Shown here: one piece after another, positions 1-5,409 of the stretch
How positions within the stretch are numbered: the stretch's first letter is position 1
Layout of the letters: each line of letters starts with the position of its first letter
Source: Pyrinomonadaceae bacterium
GTDB lineage: Bacteria > Acidobacteriota > Blastocatellia > Pyrinomonadales > Pyrinomonadaceae
Direction of reading: 5' to 3'
NCBI GenBank assembly: GCA_014379795.1
Contig: JACMLC010000224.1
Location: 1 to 7,229 of the forward strand
DNA: 7,229 nucleotides
Program-made: the position numbers and the translations under genes
The notes under the pieces: generated by a model
What the model was told of the DNA's origin: nothing
Databases searched by the model: none
Seen by the model: only the letters and a program-made list of their open reading frames with translations

Positions 1-1
1 C

Positions 2-589
2 GGGCGCGAGATAATTCCTGCGGCCATCAAGTCTTCAAACGTGCAGGCGTTTATGTTCGATGGTTACTGGGAAGACATCGGGACGATACACGCTTTTTAT
101 CTGGCGAATCTCGACCTGACCTCGCCGATTCCGCAGTTCAACTTTTTTGACGCGACCTCTCCGATTTACACTAGGACGCGGTATTTGCCGCCTTCTAAAA
201 TTCACGACTGCAACATCAGCGACTCTCTGATCGGAGACGGCTGCATCATCCACGGCGCAAAGATCAATCGCTCTATCATCGGCCTGCGCAGCCGCATCGG
301 CAGCGGCTCGCAGATAGACGCTTCGATCCTGATGGGCGCGGATTATTATCAGGGCTTTGAGAACATGCGCGACGATCTGGCCTCAGGCGTCCCGCGCATA
401 GGCGTCGGCGAAAACTCGATCATCCGCCGCGCCATCGTAGACAAAAACGCGCGCATCGGCTCGAACGTGCGCCTCGTCAACGAGAGCGGCGTCGAGAATG
501 CTGATGCAGAAGATGGCAGCTACGTCATCCGCGACCGCATTATCATCATTCCGAAAAATGCGGTGGTGAAAGACGGAACGGTGGTTTAA
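2..589 (+). CDS. glgC: Glucose-1-phosphate adenylyltransferase (ADP-glucose pyrophosphorylase), C-terminal part
   Basis: The first step of glycogen synthesis: ATP plus glucose-1-phosphate gives ADP-glucose and pyrophosphate, in the cytoplasm, normally as a homotetramer. The frame is open from the window edge (first whole codon at base 2) to TAA at 587-589, giving 195 residues, a little under half of the usual 420-430. The fragment begins with the end of the nucleotidyltransferase domain (motif FDGYWEDIGTI, fragment residues 18-28). It continues into the left-handed beta-helix domain, with hexapeptide-like turns such as SDSLIGDGCII and RSIIGLRSRIG. The stretch MGADYYQ and the block IRRAIVDKNARIG, followed by the end IPKNAVVKDGTVV, are characteristic of the plant/cyanobacterial branch of GlgC rather than the enterobacterial one. 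In that branch the C-terminal region contributes to allosteric control by 3-phosphoglycerate, but whether this protein responds to it is unknown. The true start lies upstream of the window; the GTG at 41 is internal. Confidence 0.95.
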   Translation, partial: GREIIPAAIKSSNVQAFMFDGYWEDIGTIHAFYLANLDLTSPIPQFNFFDATSPIYTRTRYLPPSKIHDCNISDSLIGDGCIIHGAKINRSIIGLRSRIGSGSQIDASILMGADYYQGFENMRDDLASGVPRIGVGENSIIRRAIVDKNARIGSNVRLVNESGVENADAEDGSYVIRDRIIIIPKNAVVKDGTVV

Positions 590-656
590 GGCAGGACTCA
601 GAATTAATACAAGCCTGATCTTCTGCATTCAAGATTTTGATTTGTGAGATATAACA

Positions 657-917
657 ATGGCGAGAGGTTGGGAAAGCAAGTCGGTCGCGGATCAGATGGA
701 AGAGGCGGACGCGCGTTCGCTTGAAGACGAGAAGGAGGAGCGCGCACATCTTTCCGCTTCGCCGGTAATCCGCGCACGACTTGAGCGGCTGGAATCTCTG
801 AAACTCTCGCGCACGCGCACGCTGGAACAGTTGGAGCGCGCCACTAACCAATCATACCGCGAGATGCTGCGGCGCACCCTGCGCGCACTCGAAGCGGAGA
901 TTGAAGAATTGAATTGA
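657..917 (+). CDS. Small charged, predicted coiled-coil protein of unknown function
   Basis: I do not recognise this 86-residue protein. It has no signal peptide, membrane segment or cysteine. The first 30 residues are rich in Asp/Glu. From about residue 36 to the end, Arg/Glu/Leu-rich sequence with regular leucines (RLERLESLKLSR, then MLRRTLRALEAEIEELN) suggests one or two long helices and a coiled coil, so it may be a dimerising or scaffold-like cytoplasmic protein. It begins with ATG 67 nt after the glgC stop and has only a weak ribosome-binding match (GAG at 645-647, 9 nt before the ATG). It could be cotranscribed with glgC, as I see no terminator between them. That it is a real gene is supported by the consistent helical amphipathic composition, the absence of a competing frame, and the compact fit behind glgC. 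No function is inferred. Confidence 0.65.
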   Translation: MARGWESKSVADQMEEADARSLEDEKEERAHLSASPVIRARLERLESLKLSRTRTLEQLERATNQSYREMLRRTLRALEAEIEELN

Positions 918-951
918 GCTACGACGGAACCTCTCAATGTGAATCAAGCTC

Positions 952-1028
952 AAAAAAACTTTGCGCCCTTTGCGAAAAAACTTTGCGGTCTTTGCGTTAA
1001 AAAATCACTTAACGCAAAGACCGCAAAG
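952..1028 (-). terminator. Probable intrinsic terminator for the minus-strand VWA/acidic-protein unit
   Basis: Read on the minus strand, the perfect 20-bp stem (1028-1009 with 1000-981, 8-nt loop) is followed immediately by six T residues (plus-strand A at 975-980). The outer pairing is followed by seven more T (A at 952-958). This stem-plus-T-tract arrangement lies about 60 nt beyond the stop codon at 1087, where the minus-strand transcript should end. On the plus strand no T-run follows either stem, so termination of the glgC-side transcript here is less clear, although the hairpin could stabilise its 3' end. Confidence 0.6.
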
Positions 1029-1052
1029 AAAGAATACGCAAAGAGCGCAAAA
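959..1052. repeat. Nested palindromic element made of eight CTTTGCG-type heptads
   Basis: Four CTTTGCG heptads start at 959, 968, 981 and 990. Four complementary CGCAAAG units start at 1013, 1022, 1037 and 1046, the last ending in A instead of G. Within each pair the spacing is exactly 9 bp. The inner halves (981-1000 and 1009-1028) are a perfect 20-bp inverted repeat around an 8-nt loop. The outer halves (959-974 and 1037-1052) pair at 14 of 16 positions. The element fills most of the gap between convergent genes. I recall similar CTTTGCG/AACGCAAAG repeats, often mistranslated as NAKTAKK-like peptides, from many environmental bacterial genomes; that is recollection, not a search. It is not a CRISPR array: there are no spacers and the copies are inverted about a centre. 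Confidence 0.85.
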
Positions 1053-1086
1053 GGGCTTCTACTCTGGCTCGTGTTGTTAAATCAAA

Positions 1087-1299
1087 TCACTCGTCGCGCG
1101 CATCATCCTGCACGCCTGTCCCGAAACCCGGACTGAGGATGCTGCTCATTCCAACGTTCTCATCGGCTGCGGTGGGCGCATCCGGCTCGTCCGCTTCGCC
1201 TTCCACTTCAGGCGGGCGGATGCCGTCATGTCCAATAGCATCGCTCTCATCATCCATCAAAGCTTCGTCTTTCGCTGTGGCATCTGCCTGATTGATCAT
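1087..1299 (-). CDS. 70-residue highly acidic protein of unknown function
   Basis: I do not recognise this protein. It has 12 Asp and 8 Glu against one Lys and two Arg, so it is strongly anionic. It has no cysteine, signal peptide or membrane segment, and its Pro/Gly/Ala-rich middle (residues 26-50) suggests disorder. The more hydrophobic patch MSSILSPGFG (51-60) near the C-terminus could be a short binding motif. The start is set by ATG at 1299, preceded by GAGG (1306-1309) with 6-nt spacing and a second GAGGG just upstream. A longer in-frame reading to 1443 would overlap the end of the VWA gene and has no such signal. It begins 34 nt after the VWA stop, so the two are probably cotranscribed. 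Its role may be tied to the VWA protein, but nothing in the sequence proves this. Confidence 0.6.
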   Translation of the reverse strand: MINQADATAKDEALMDDESDAIGHDGIRPPEVEGEADEPDAPTAADENVGMSSILSPGFGTGVQDDARDE

Positions 1300-1305
1300 C
1301 GCAAT

Positions 1306-1315
1306 CCTCGCCCTC
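1306..1315 (-). promoter_or_regulatory. Ribosome-binding site fixing the start of the acidic protein
   Basis: On the minus strand the purine run GAGGGCGAGG ends 6 nt before ATG at 1299. It offers two overlapping Shine-Dalgarno matches and is the reason for preferring this start to upstream in-frame codons inside the VWA gene. Confidence 0.65.
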
Positions 1316-1333
1316 AAAAATTTATCTGGAAAT

Positions 1334-2674
1334 TTATTTGTTCGCGGGAAAAGAAGTTCCGGCGCGCAGTTCTCTCGGTTGAATTCTTGGCCGTTCAGGT
1401 TGAGAGCGGCGCTGCTCCTGTTGCTGCTGCCCGCCCCGCGCATTGATGTTATCGGGTGCGGAATTGGAGATGTAGCTGTCGCGTGCGCGCACGATCATGT
1501 TCGGGTGATTAACGCGCACTTTGATCTGCCGCCGCTGCCCGTCCTGCGCGACCGCCTGCGGGTAATATCCGAGACTGTACTGGCGGCGCAGCTCTTCCGC
1601 GATCAGCGCGAACGACTCTTCGATATTACGCGTGGTGTCTGCGCGATAACGACGCGCGCCAGTTCGCTGGGCTAACTCGCCCAAGTAATTATCCGCGCGC
1701 TCGTAATCGGCGCGGCTGGTTCCGCTATTGCCGCCGCCGCCACTACCACCACCGCCGCCGAGCACATCTCCGCCCGTCGCAATGCCGATTATAATTTCCA
1801 TGATGCCGACTTTGCGCCTCTGGCGTCTGGGTATGTTCTGCGGCGCGGACGGCCCATTCATATCCGAGAAAGTATCGTACTGCACAGGATAGATGAGCGC
1901 GTCCATCTCTTCCGCATCGTGGATATTGGTTTGATAGGTAGCTCTGCGGCTGGTGGTGTCCACGCCATCCGTGAAGAGGACGATAGCCTTGCGCCCGTTG
2001 ATGCGGTTGAAACGCTGGTGTATGACGAAATCAACGGCGTCGTAGAGGCTTGTGCCGTCGCCCGTGCTGGCGCGGCTGATAGCGTTGCGCAAGACGCGGC
2101 GGTCGCTCGTCGCTTCGGCAAGCACATGCACCTTCTCGTCAAAAGAGACGATCATCACCTGATCTTCGGGACGAAGTTGGTCTACGAAAGCGATGGCGGC
2201 ATCCTGTATCTCATCCATGCGAGATTTCGTAGAGCCGCTGACATCCAAAACGAGCGCGACCGTGAAAGGTTTTTCGACCGATGCGAAATAGGCTACCTGC
2301 TGCTCTGTTCCGTCTTCAAAGATACGAAAATCCTGCTGGCGCAAGTTTGGGATGTAGAGGCCATTTCTGTCCGACACGGTTACAGGAATCGTGACGAGCG
2401 CGGTCTCAACCCGCACGACATCTCCGTCCTCAACTTCTTCGGGGCCGAGATCAACCGGGGCAGGCTGTTGCTGCGGGCGCGGCTGATTGTTTCCGACATT
2501 GCCGCCCATCACGGGCGGGCGTCTCTGCGGAGCTTCTTGCGGCGCGGGCGCAGTAGTTGTTGGCGATGTTTCTGGAGTTTGCCCGACACGGCGCGGGCGC
2601 GTTTGCGCCTGCACAGAAGAGGCTATAACCAGACAGAGGGAGAAGAGAAGGAAAACGGGGACGAACTTTCTCAT
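1334..2674 (-). CDS. Secreted VWFA-related domain protein (acidobacterial type)
   Basis: A 446-residue exported protein. Residues 1-23 form a signal peptide (Arg-Lys, hydrophobic core, likely cleavage after VQA). A Pro/Gln/Arg-rich linker follows to about 80. Residues 87-130 carry the segment typical of the TIGR03436-like family (RVETALVTIPVTVSDRNG, then LRQQDFRIFEDG). The VWA domain proper is about 136-270 with an intact metal site: DVSGS (Asp144, Ser146, Ser148), Thr208 in GDGTSL and Asp236 in LFTDGVD. A glycine-rich insert (301-318) precedes a helical end of the domain (about 322-370). The C-terminal 45 residues are Gln/Arg/Pro-rich and probably disordered. Such domains bind protein ligands through a divalent cation; the partner is unknown here. 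The start is the ATG at 2674, chosen for the signal peptide and CCGGAG 9 nt upstream; the longer TTG reading from 2728 would bury the signal sequence. Cotranscription with the acidic protein is likely. Confidence 0.9.
   Translation of the reverse strand: MRKFVPVFLLFSLCLVIASSVQAQTRPRRVGQTPETSPTTTAPAPQEAPQRRPPVMGGNVGNNQPRPQQQPAPVDLGPEEVEDGDVVRVETALVTIPVTVSDRNGLYIPNLRQQDFRIFEDGTEQQVAYFASVEKPFTVALVLDVSGSTKSRMDEIQDAAIAFVDQLRPEDQVMIVSFDEKVHVLAEATSDRRVLRNAISRASTGDGTSLYDAVDFVIHQRFNRINGRKAIVLFTDGVDTTSRRATYQTNIHDAEEMDALIYPVQYDTFSDMNGPSAPQNIPRRQRRKVGIMEIIIGIATGGDVLGGGGGSGGGGNSGTSRADYERADNYLGELAQRTGARRYRADTTRNIEESFALIAEELRRQYSLGYYPQAVAQDGQRRQIKVRVNHPNMIVRARDSYISNSAPDNINARGGQQQQEQRRSQPERPRIQPRELRAGTSFPANK
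1721..1774 (-). repeat. Glycine-rich coding tract in the VWA protein
   Basis: Codons for residues 301-318 of the VWA protein form a GGN-repeat tract (plus-strand CCG/CCA triplets around 1731-1760) encoding two runs of Gly separated by a Ser. It lies between the metal-binding core and the final helices of the domain, as a flexible insert. Triplet tracts like this can vary in length by slippage without changing frame. Confidence 0.6.
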
Positions 2675-2709
2675 TTGATAATGCTCCGGTAAACGCTCTA
2701 GTACAAGAA

Positions 2710-2724
2710 TGCGGCGACGCCGCA
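2710..2724. promoter_or_regulatory. Perfect 15-bp dyad in the leader of the VWA gene
   Basis: TGCGGCG and CGCCGCA (7 bp each) are perfect inverted copies around a single central base at 2717, ending 36 nt before the VWA start codon. As DNA it has operator-like two-fold symmetry. As RNA it could form a 6-bp GC hairpin with a 3-nt loop between the putative promoter and the ribosome-binding site. Its function is not known. Confidence 0.35.
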
Positions 2725-2810
2725 CCAATCAAAGATGCGCGCCGGGCTGTTTGAAGATGCTTGCTCAATGCGAAGCTGGCAATAAAGGGAGAGAATTTAC
2801 CTCGCTTAAG

Positions 2811-2816
2811 ATAATA
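2811..2816 (-). promoter_or_regulatory. Candidate -10 box for the VWA gene
   Basis: The minus strand reads TATTAT here (5 of 6 to the sigma-70 consensus), about 130 nt upstream of the VWA start, in the gap after the transporter gene. The best nearby -35 (TTGCGC) is only 14 nt away, too close for a standard promoter, so the call rests on the -10 alone. Confidence 0.3.
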
Positions 2817-2848
2817 CGAACCCCCCGCCAGCGCAAGATTCATACGAA

Positions 2849-2883
2849 GGCAAAAATAAAAAGGTAAAAGGCAAAAGGAAGGC
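2849..2883. repeat. Degenerate 7-bp-period repeat (GGCAAAA units)
   Basis: Five consecutive 7-bp blocks lie in strict register: GGCAAAA (2849), ATAAAAA (2856), GGTAAAA (2863), GGCAAAA (2870) and GGAAGGC (2877). On the minus strand this reads as TTTTGCC/TTTTACC units. It sits between the transporter stop and the VWA promoter region. I recall similar TTTTGCC/TTTTACC tracts in other acidobacterial and cyanobacterial intergenic regions, where they are mistranslated as FCLLPF-type peptides; this has not been checked here. Confidence 0.5.
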
Positions 2884-2919
2884 GGAAACCACATTTTATA
2901 TAAATGCTTTGAGCCTCAC

Positions 2920-4278
2920 TTAACCGAAGAATAAGACACGTCCCAAACCGAGCGCGCCGCCGGCGATGACGACCCACAGCACATTCGCTTTGAAACGATA
3001 GAGCGCGACGAAAGCCAGCACGCTCAACACAAGGGCAAACCACTCTATGCCCCCGGTCAATCCGCGAGGCCAGATAACAGCCGCACCAAAGATGAGCGCG
3101 AGATTCAAAATCACGCCGACCACAGCCGCCGTCACGCCCGCCAGCGCGCCCGTCAGATTTTTGTTGCCGCGCAACGCCTCGATGTACGGCGCGCCGAGAA
3201 AGATGAAGATGAAGGAAGGCAGGAAAGTCACATAGGTAGTGACCAGCGCGCCCACGACCGCGCTTGTCGTCTGACTCAATCCTTGCGGGTTGTTCCATCC
3301 GGCCATAAAGCCTACGAATTGCAAGACCATGATCAGCGGCCCCGGAGTCGTTTCGGCCAAGGCCAGCCCGTCCACCGCCTGATCGTGCATTAACCAGCCA
3401 TAGGAATTAGCAGCTTGAGTAACGTAAGCCAGCACAGCGTATGCGCCGCCAAAAGTGACGAGCGCAGCCTGTGTGAAAAAACGATATTCCTGCGCGTGCA
3501 GGCTGCCCCATCCACGCCACGCGACGAGCGCAGCAAACGGCAGCAGCCAGAGCGTGAGGCCGACCGCCAAAGTTTTCAACGCGCGGCTGCGTGAGGGCAG
3601 CGTATGCGCCGGAGGCGTTGCATGATCGTCAATCACGAGCGGCAGCGCGTCTTCAAGTTTTTCTTCGCTCTCCGTTTCCGCTTTCGTCGCTTGGGGCTTC
3701 TCTGCCGCGCCAAAGACTTGCGGCCAGAATCGAACGCCAGCCAATCCGACCATTGCTGCCGCCAGCACAATCAATGGAAATGGAATGTGTAAAAAGTAGA
3801 TAGCGATAAAGGACGCCGCAGCGATCAGGAGATGCGCTCTGCGTTTAATCGCACGGCCTCCGATTTTTAAGACGGCCTCGACCACGATGGCGACCACCAC
3901 CGGCTTAAAGCCCGAAAGAACGCCCGCGACCGCAGAGACTTTGCCGTATGCCGCGTAAACATAAGTGAGGGCGAGCAGAATAAAAATTGACGGGATGACA
4001 AAAAACGCTCCGGCGACGATGCCGCCCCACACGCGGTGCATCAGCCATCCGATGTAGATAGCAAGCTGTTGCGCCTCCGGGCCGGGCAGCAGCATGCAGT
4101 AATTGAGCGCGTGCAAAAATCTCTCTTCGCTGAGCCACCTGCGCCGCTCGACCAGCTCGCGGTGCATGATAGCGATTTGTCCCGCCGGGCCGCCGAACGA
4201 GATAAAGCCTAGCTTGAGCCAAAAGCGAAACGCTTCAGCGAACGAAACGCGTTGAGTCTCTATTTCGAGTTGCGGCAT
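2920..4278 (-). CDS. chrA: Chromate transporter family (CHR/ChrA) membrane protein, two-domain form
   Basis: A 452-residue inner-membrane protein. Family members export chromate (CHR superfamily); some related proteins lack proven chromate activity, so the substrate here is inferred. It has the long, duplicated architecture: first CHR domain about residues 10-185 and second about 235-450, joined by a charged linker (190-232, rich in Glu/Lys/Ala). Family motifs appear in both halves: FGGPAGQIA (28-36) and LLPGPEAQQLA (63-73) in the first, and FGGAYAVL (276-283) with ETTPGPLIM (309-317) in the second. Many hydrophobic stretches, such as 86-108 and 150-180, fit about a dozen membrane helices. 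The ATG at 4278 starts 5 nt after the stop of the serine hydrolase gene. The only purine-rich site at usable distance is GGAAG about 13 nt upstream, so translation is probably coupled. It is the last gene of the three-gene operon. Confidence 0.9.
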   Translation of the reverse strand: MPQLEIETQRVSFAEAFRFWLKLGFISFGGPAGQIAIMHRELVERRRWLSEERFLHALNYCMLLPGPEAQQLAIYIGWLMHRVWGGIVAGAFFVIPSIFILLALTYVYAAYGKVSAVAGVLSGFKPVVVAIVVEAVLKIGGRAIKRRAHLLIAAASFIAIYFLHIPFPLIVLAAAMVGLAGVRFWPQVFGAAEKPQATKAETESEEKLEDALPLVIDDHATPPAHTLPSRSRALKTLAVGLTLWLLPFAALVAWRGWGSLHAQEYRFFTQAALVTFGGAYAVLAYVTQAANSYGWLMHDQAVDGLALAETTPGPLIMVLQFVGFMAGWNNPQGLSQTTSAVVGALVTTYVTFLPSFIFIFLGAPYIEALRGNKNLTGALAGVTAAVVGVILNLALIFGAAVIWPRGLTGGIEWFALVLSVLAFVALYRFKANVLWVVIAGGALGLGRVLFFG

Positions 4279-4283
4279 CCTTG

Positions 4284-5408
4284 TTAGATTGCTTCCAGCG
4301 CAGAGGCTGCGAGCGTGTGAAACTCACGCCGCACGCTGTTGATGTTGGCGAAGGGAAGCGCACGCGCGTGCGTTCGATTGGTGAGCAGGATAAAAGTGCG
4401 TTCGCGCACAGGGTCTATCCAGCAGCTTGTGCCCGTAAAGCCCAAGTGCCCGAAACTGTCCGGCGAAAGAGACGCGCCCGCCGTCGAATCTTTTGTTTCG
4501 GCAAGCTGCCACGCAAAGGAACGTGCCTCTTCCATGCCTGCGGTCAGGTTCGTGCGAAAGAGCGCGCAGGTGTTTGGCGCAAGCAGTTCTGTGTGTCGCG
4601 CGAGAAATTGTGAGGCGAGGCGCAGGGTTTCCCACGCGTTTGAAAAAAGCCCTGCATGTCCCGCCGCGCCGCCCAGAAAATGCGCGTTGCCGTCATGCAC
4701 TTCGCCCCAGATGAGCTGCTCGCGCCAGCCTTGAAAATCCTGCGCGGCTTTTTCATCGCGGCACATCTCGCGCTCGTAAAGATTGCCCGTCTCGCACGCA
4801 GCGACCCCGGTCTGCATCGTTGCTTCGGGATTAAAAAAAGTCTTGCGCAGCTTGAGCGGCTCGAAAATCTCCGCCCGCGCCAGCTCTGCCAGCGTCGCTC
4901 CTTCCAATCTTTCCAACAGCAGACCGAGCGTGATAAATCCCAAATCACTGTAGCGAACATGCGCGCCCGGCGCGGATTCAAGCGGCTGTCTGGCAATGAT
5001 GCCGAGCGTGCGCGTGCGGTCGCCGCCCGTCAGGATATAAAGCGGCTTCCATGCGGCAAGCCCGGACGTGTGCGCCAGCAGATGACGGATCGAGATGGCG
5101 CGCTTCTCGTCCTCGTCAAACTCGGGCAGGTAGCGCGTCAGGCTGTCATCCAGATCAATCATGCCGCGCTCGACGCGACGCGCCATCAAGAGGCCGGTCA
5201 CGAGCGGCTTTGTCAAAGAGGCAAGGTCATAAATCGTTTCCAGCGTCGCGGCGCGTTGGGCTTCGCCCGTGACTGCCGTTCCCAAAGCATCCGCGAACAC
5301 GGCTTGCCCGCCGACGCCCACGACATACACGGCTGAAGGAAAATCGCCAGCCGCGATGCGCTCCGCGAGGAAGGAAGAAATTTTATCGTTACGCAAACTC
5401 GCGTTCAC
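4284..5408 (-). CDS. Serine hydrolase of the class C beta-lactamase/DD-peptidase fold
   Basis: A 374-residue protein of the beta-lactamase-related family (Pfam PF00144), which covers DD-peptidases, esterases and D-amino-acid peptidases as well as true AmpC enzymes. The nucleophile motif SLTK is at 64-67 (Ser64, Lys67). The second motif is Tyr153-Ser-Asp155, where AmpC has Tyr-x-Asn. The third motif region is HLGFTG (321-326). Also visible are LLAHTSGL (110-117) and GGAAGHAGLFS (246-256), both usual for the family. There is no signal peptide or N-terminal membrane helix, so it looks cytoplasmic unless exported another way. The start is GTG at 5408, one base after the stop of the oxidoreductase gene. 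An in-frame stop at 5424-5426 rules out longer readings, and no good Shine-Dalgarno is visible, which points to translational coupling. Substrate unknown; a peptidoglycan- or peptide-related hydrolase or an esterase is plausible, and antibiotic resistance is not implied. Confidence 0.88.
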   Translation of the reverse strand: MNASLRNDKISSFLAERIAAGDFPSAVYVVGVGGQAVFADALGTAVTGEAQRAATLETIYDLASLTKPLVTGLLMARRVERGMIDLDDSLTRYLPEFDEDEKRAISIRHLLAHTSGLAAWKPLYILTGGDRTRTLGIIARQPLESAPGAHVRYSDLGFITLGLLLERLEGATLAELARAEIFEPLKLRKTFFNPEATMQTGVAACETGNLYEREMCRDEKAAQDFQGWREQLIWGEVHDGNAHFLGGAAGHAGLFSNAWETLRLASQFLARHTELLAPNTCALFRTNLTAGMEEARSFAWQLAETKDSTAGASLSPDSFGHLGFTGTSCWIDPVRERTFILLTNRTHARALPFANINSVRREFHTLAASALEAI

Positions 5409-5409
5409 T

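Noticed and set aside
650..655. TATAAC as a -10 box for the small coiled-coil gene
   Set aside because: It lies 1 nt before the ATG, so transcription would start inside the gene, and no -35 is present.
959..1052. CRISPR-like array
   Set aside because: The copies are inverted about a centre, only 7 bp long, and not separated by unique spacers of constant length.
939..1136. Plus-strand reading frame of 65 residues across the palindrome (Lys/Ala-rich NAKTAKK-type peptide)
   Set aside because: It is the translation of the CTTTGCG/CGCAAAG repeats, has no ribosome-binding site, and matches a common kind of spurious annotation.
1300..1443. N-terminal extension of the acidic protein into the VWA gene
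   Set aside because: The extension changes composition abruptly, overlaps coding sequence in another frame, and a strong ribosome-binding site supports the start at 1299.
1919..2692. A 257-residue plus-strand frame
   Set aside because: It lies wholly antisense to the well-supported VWA gene, encodes no recognisable domain and has no start signals; GC-rich codon bias keeps the opposite frame open.
2451..2894. A 147-residue minus-strand frame overlapping the VWA gene start and the upstream gap
   Set aside because: Its beginning is translation of the 7-bp repeat (FCLLPFYFCL) and its end is out of frame with the VWA signal-peptide region; no coding signals.
2892..2906. AT-rich near-palindrome after the transporter gene as its terminator
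   Set aside because: Only 5 AT-rich base pairs and no immediate T-run on the minus strand; too weak to call.
4656..5336. A 226-residue plus-strand frame antisense to the serine hydrolase
   Set aside because: Arg/Gln-rich composition without domains, fully inside a gene with intact catalytic motifs on the other strand.
4284..5408. Antibiotic-resistance beta-lactamase
   Set aside because: No signal peptide and a second motif unlike AmpC; the family is mostly non-lactamase hydrolases.
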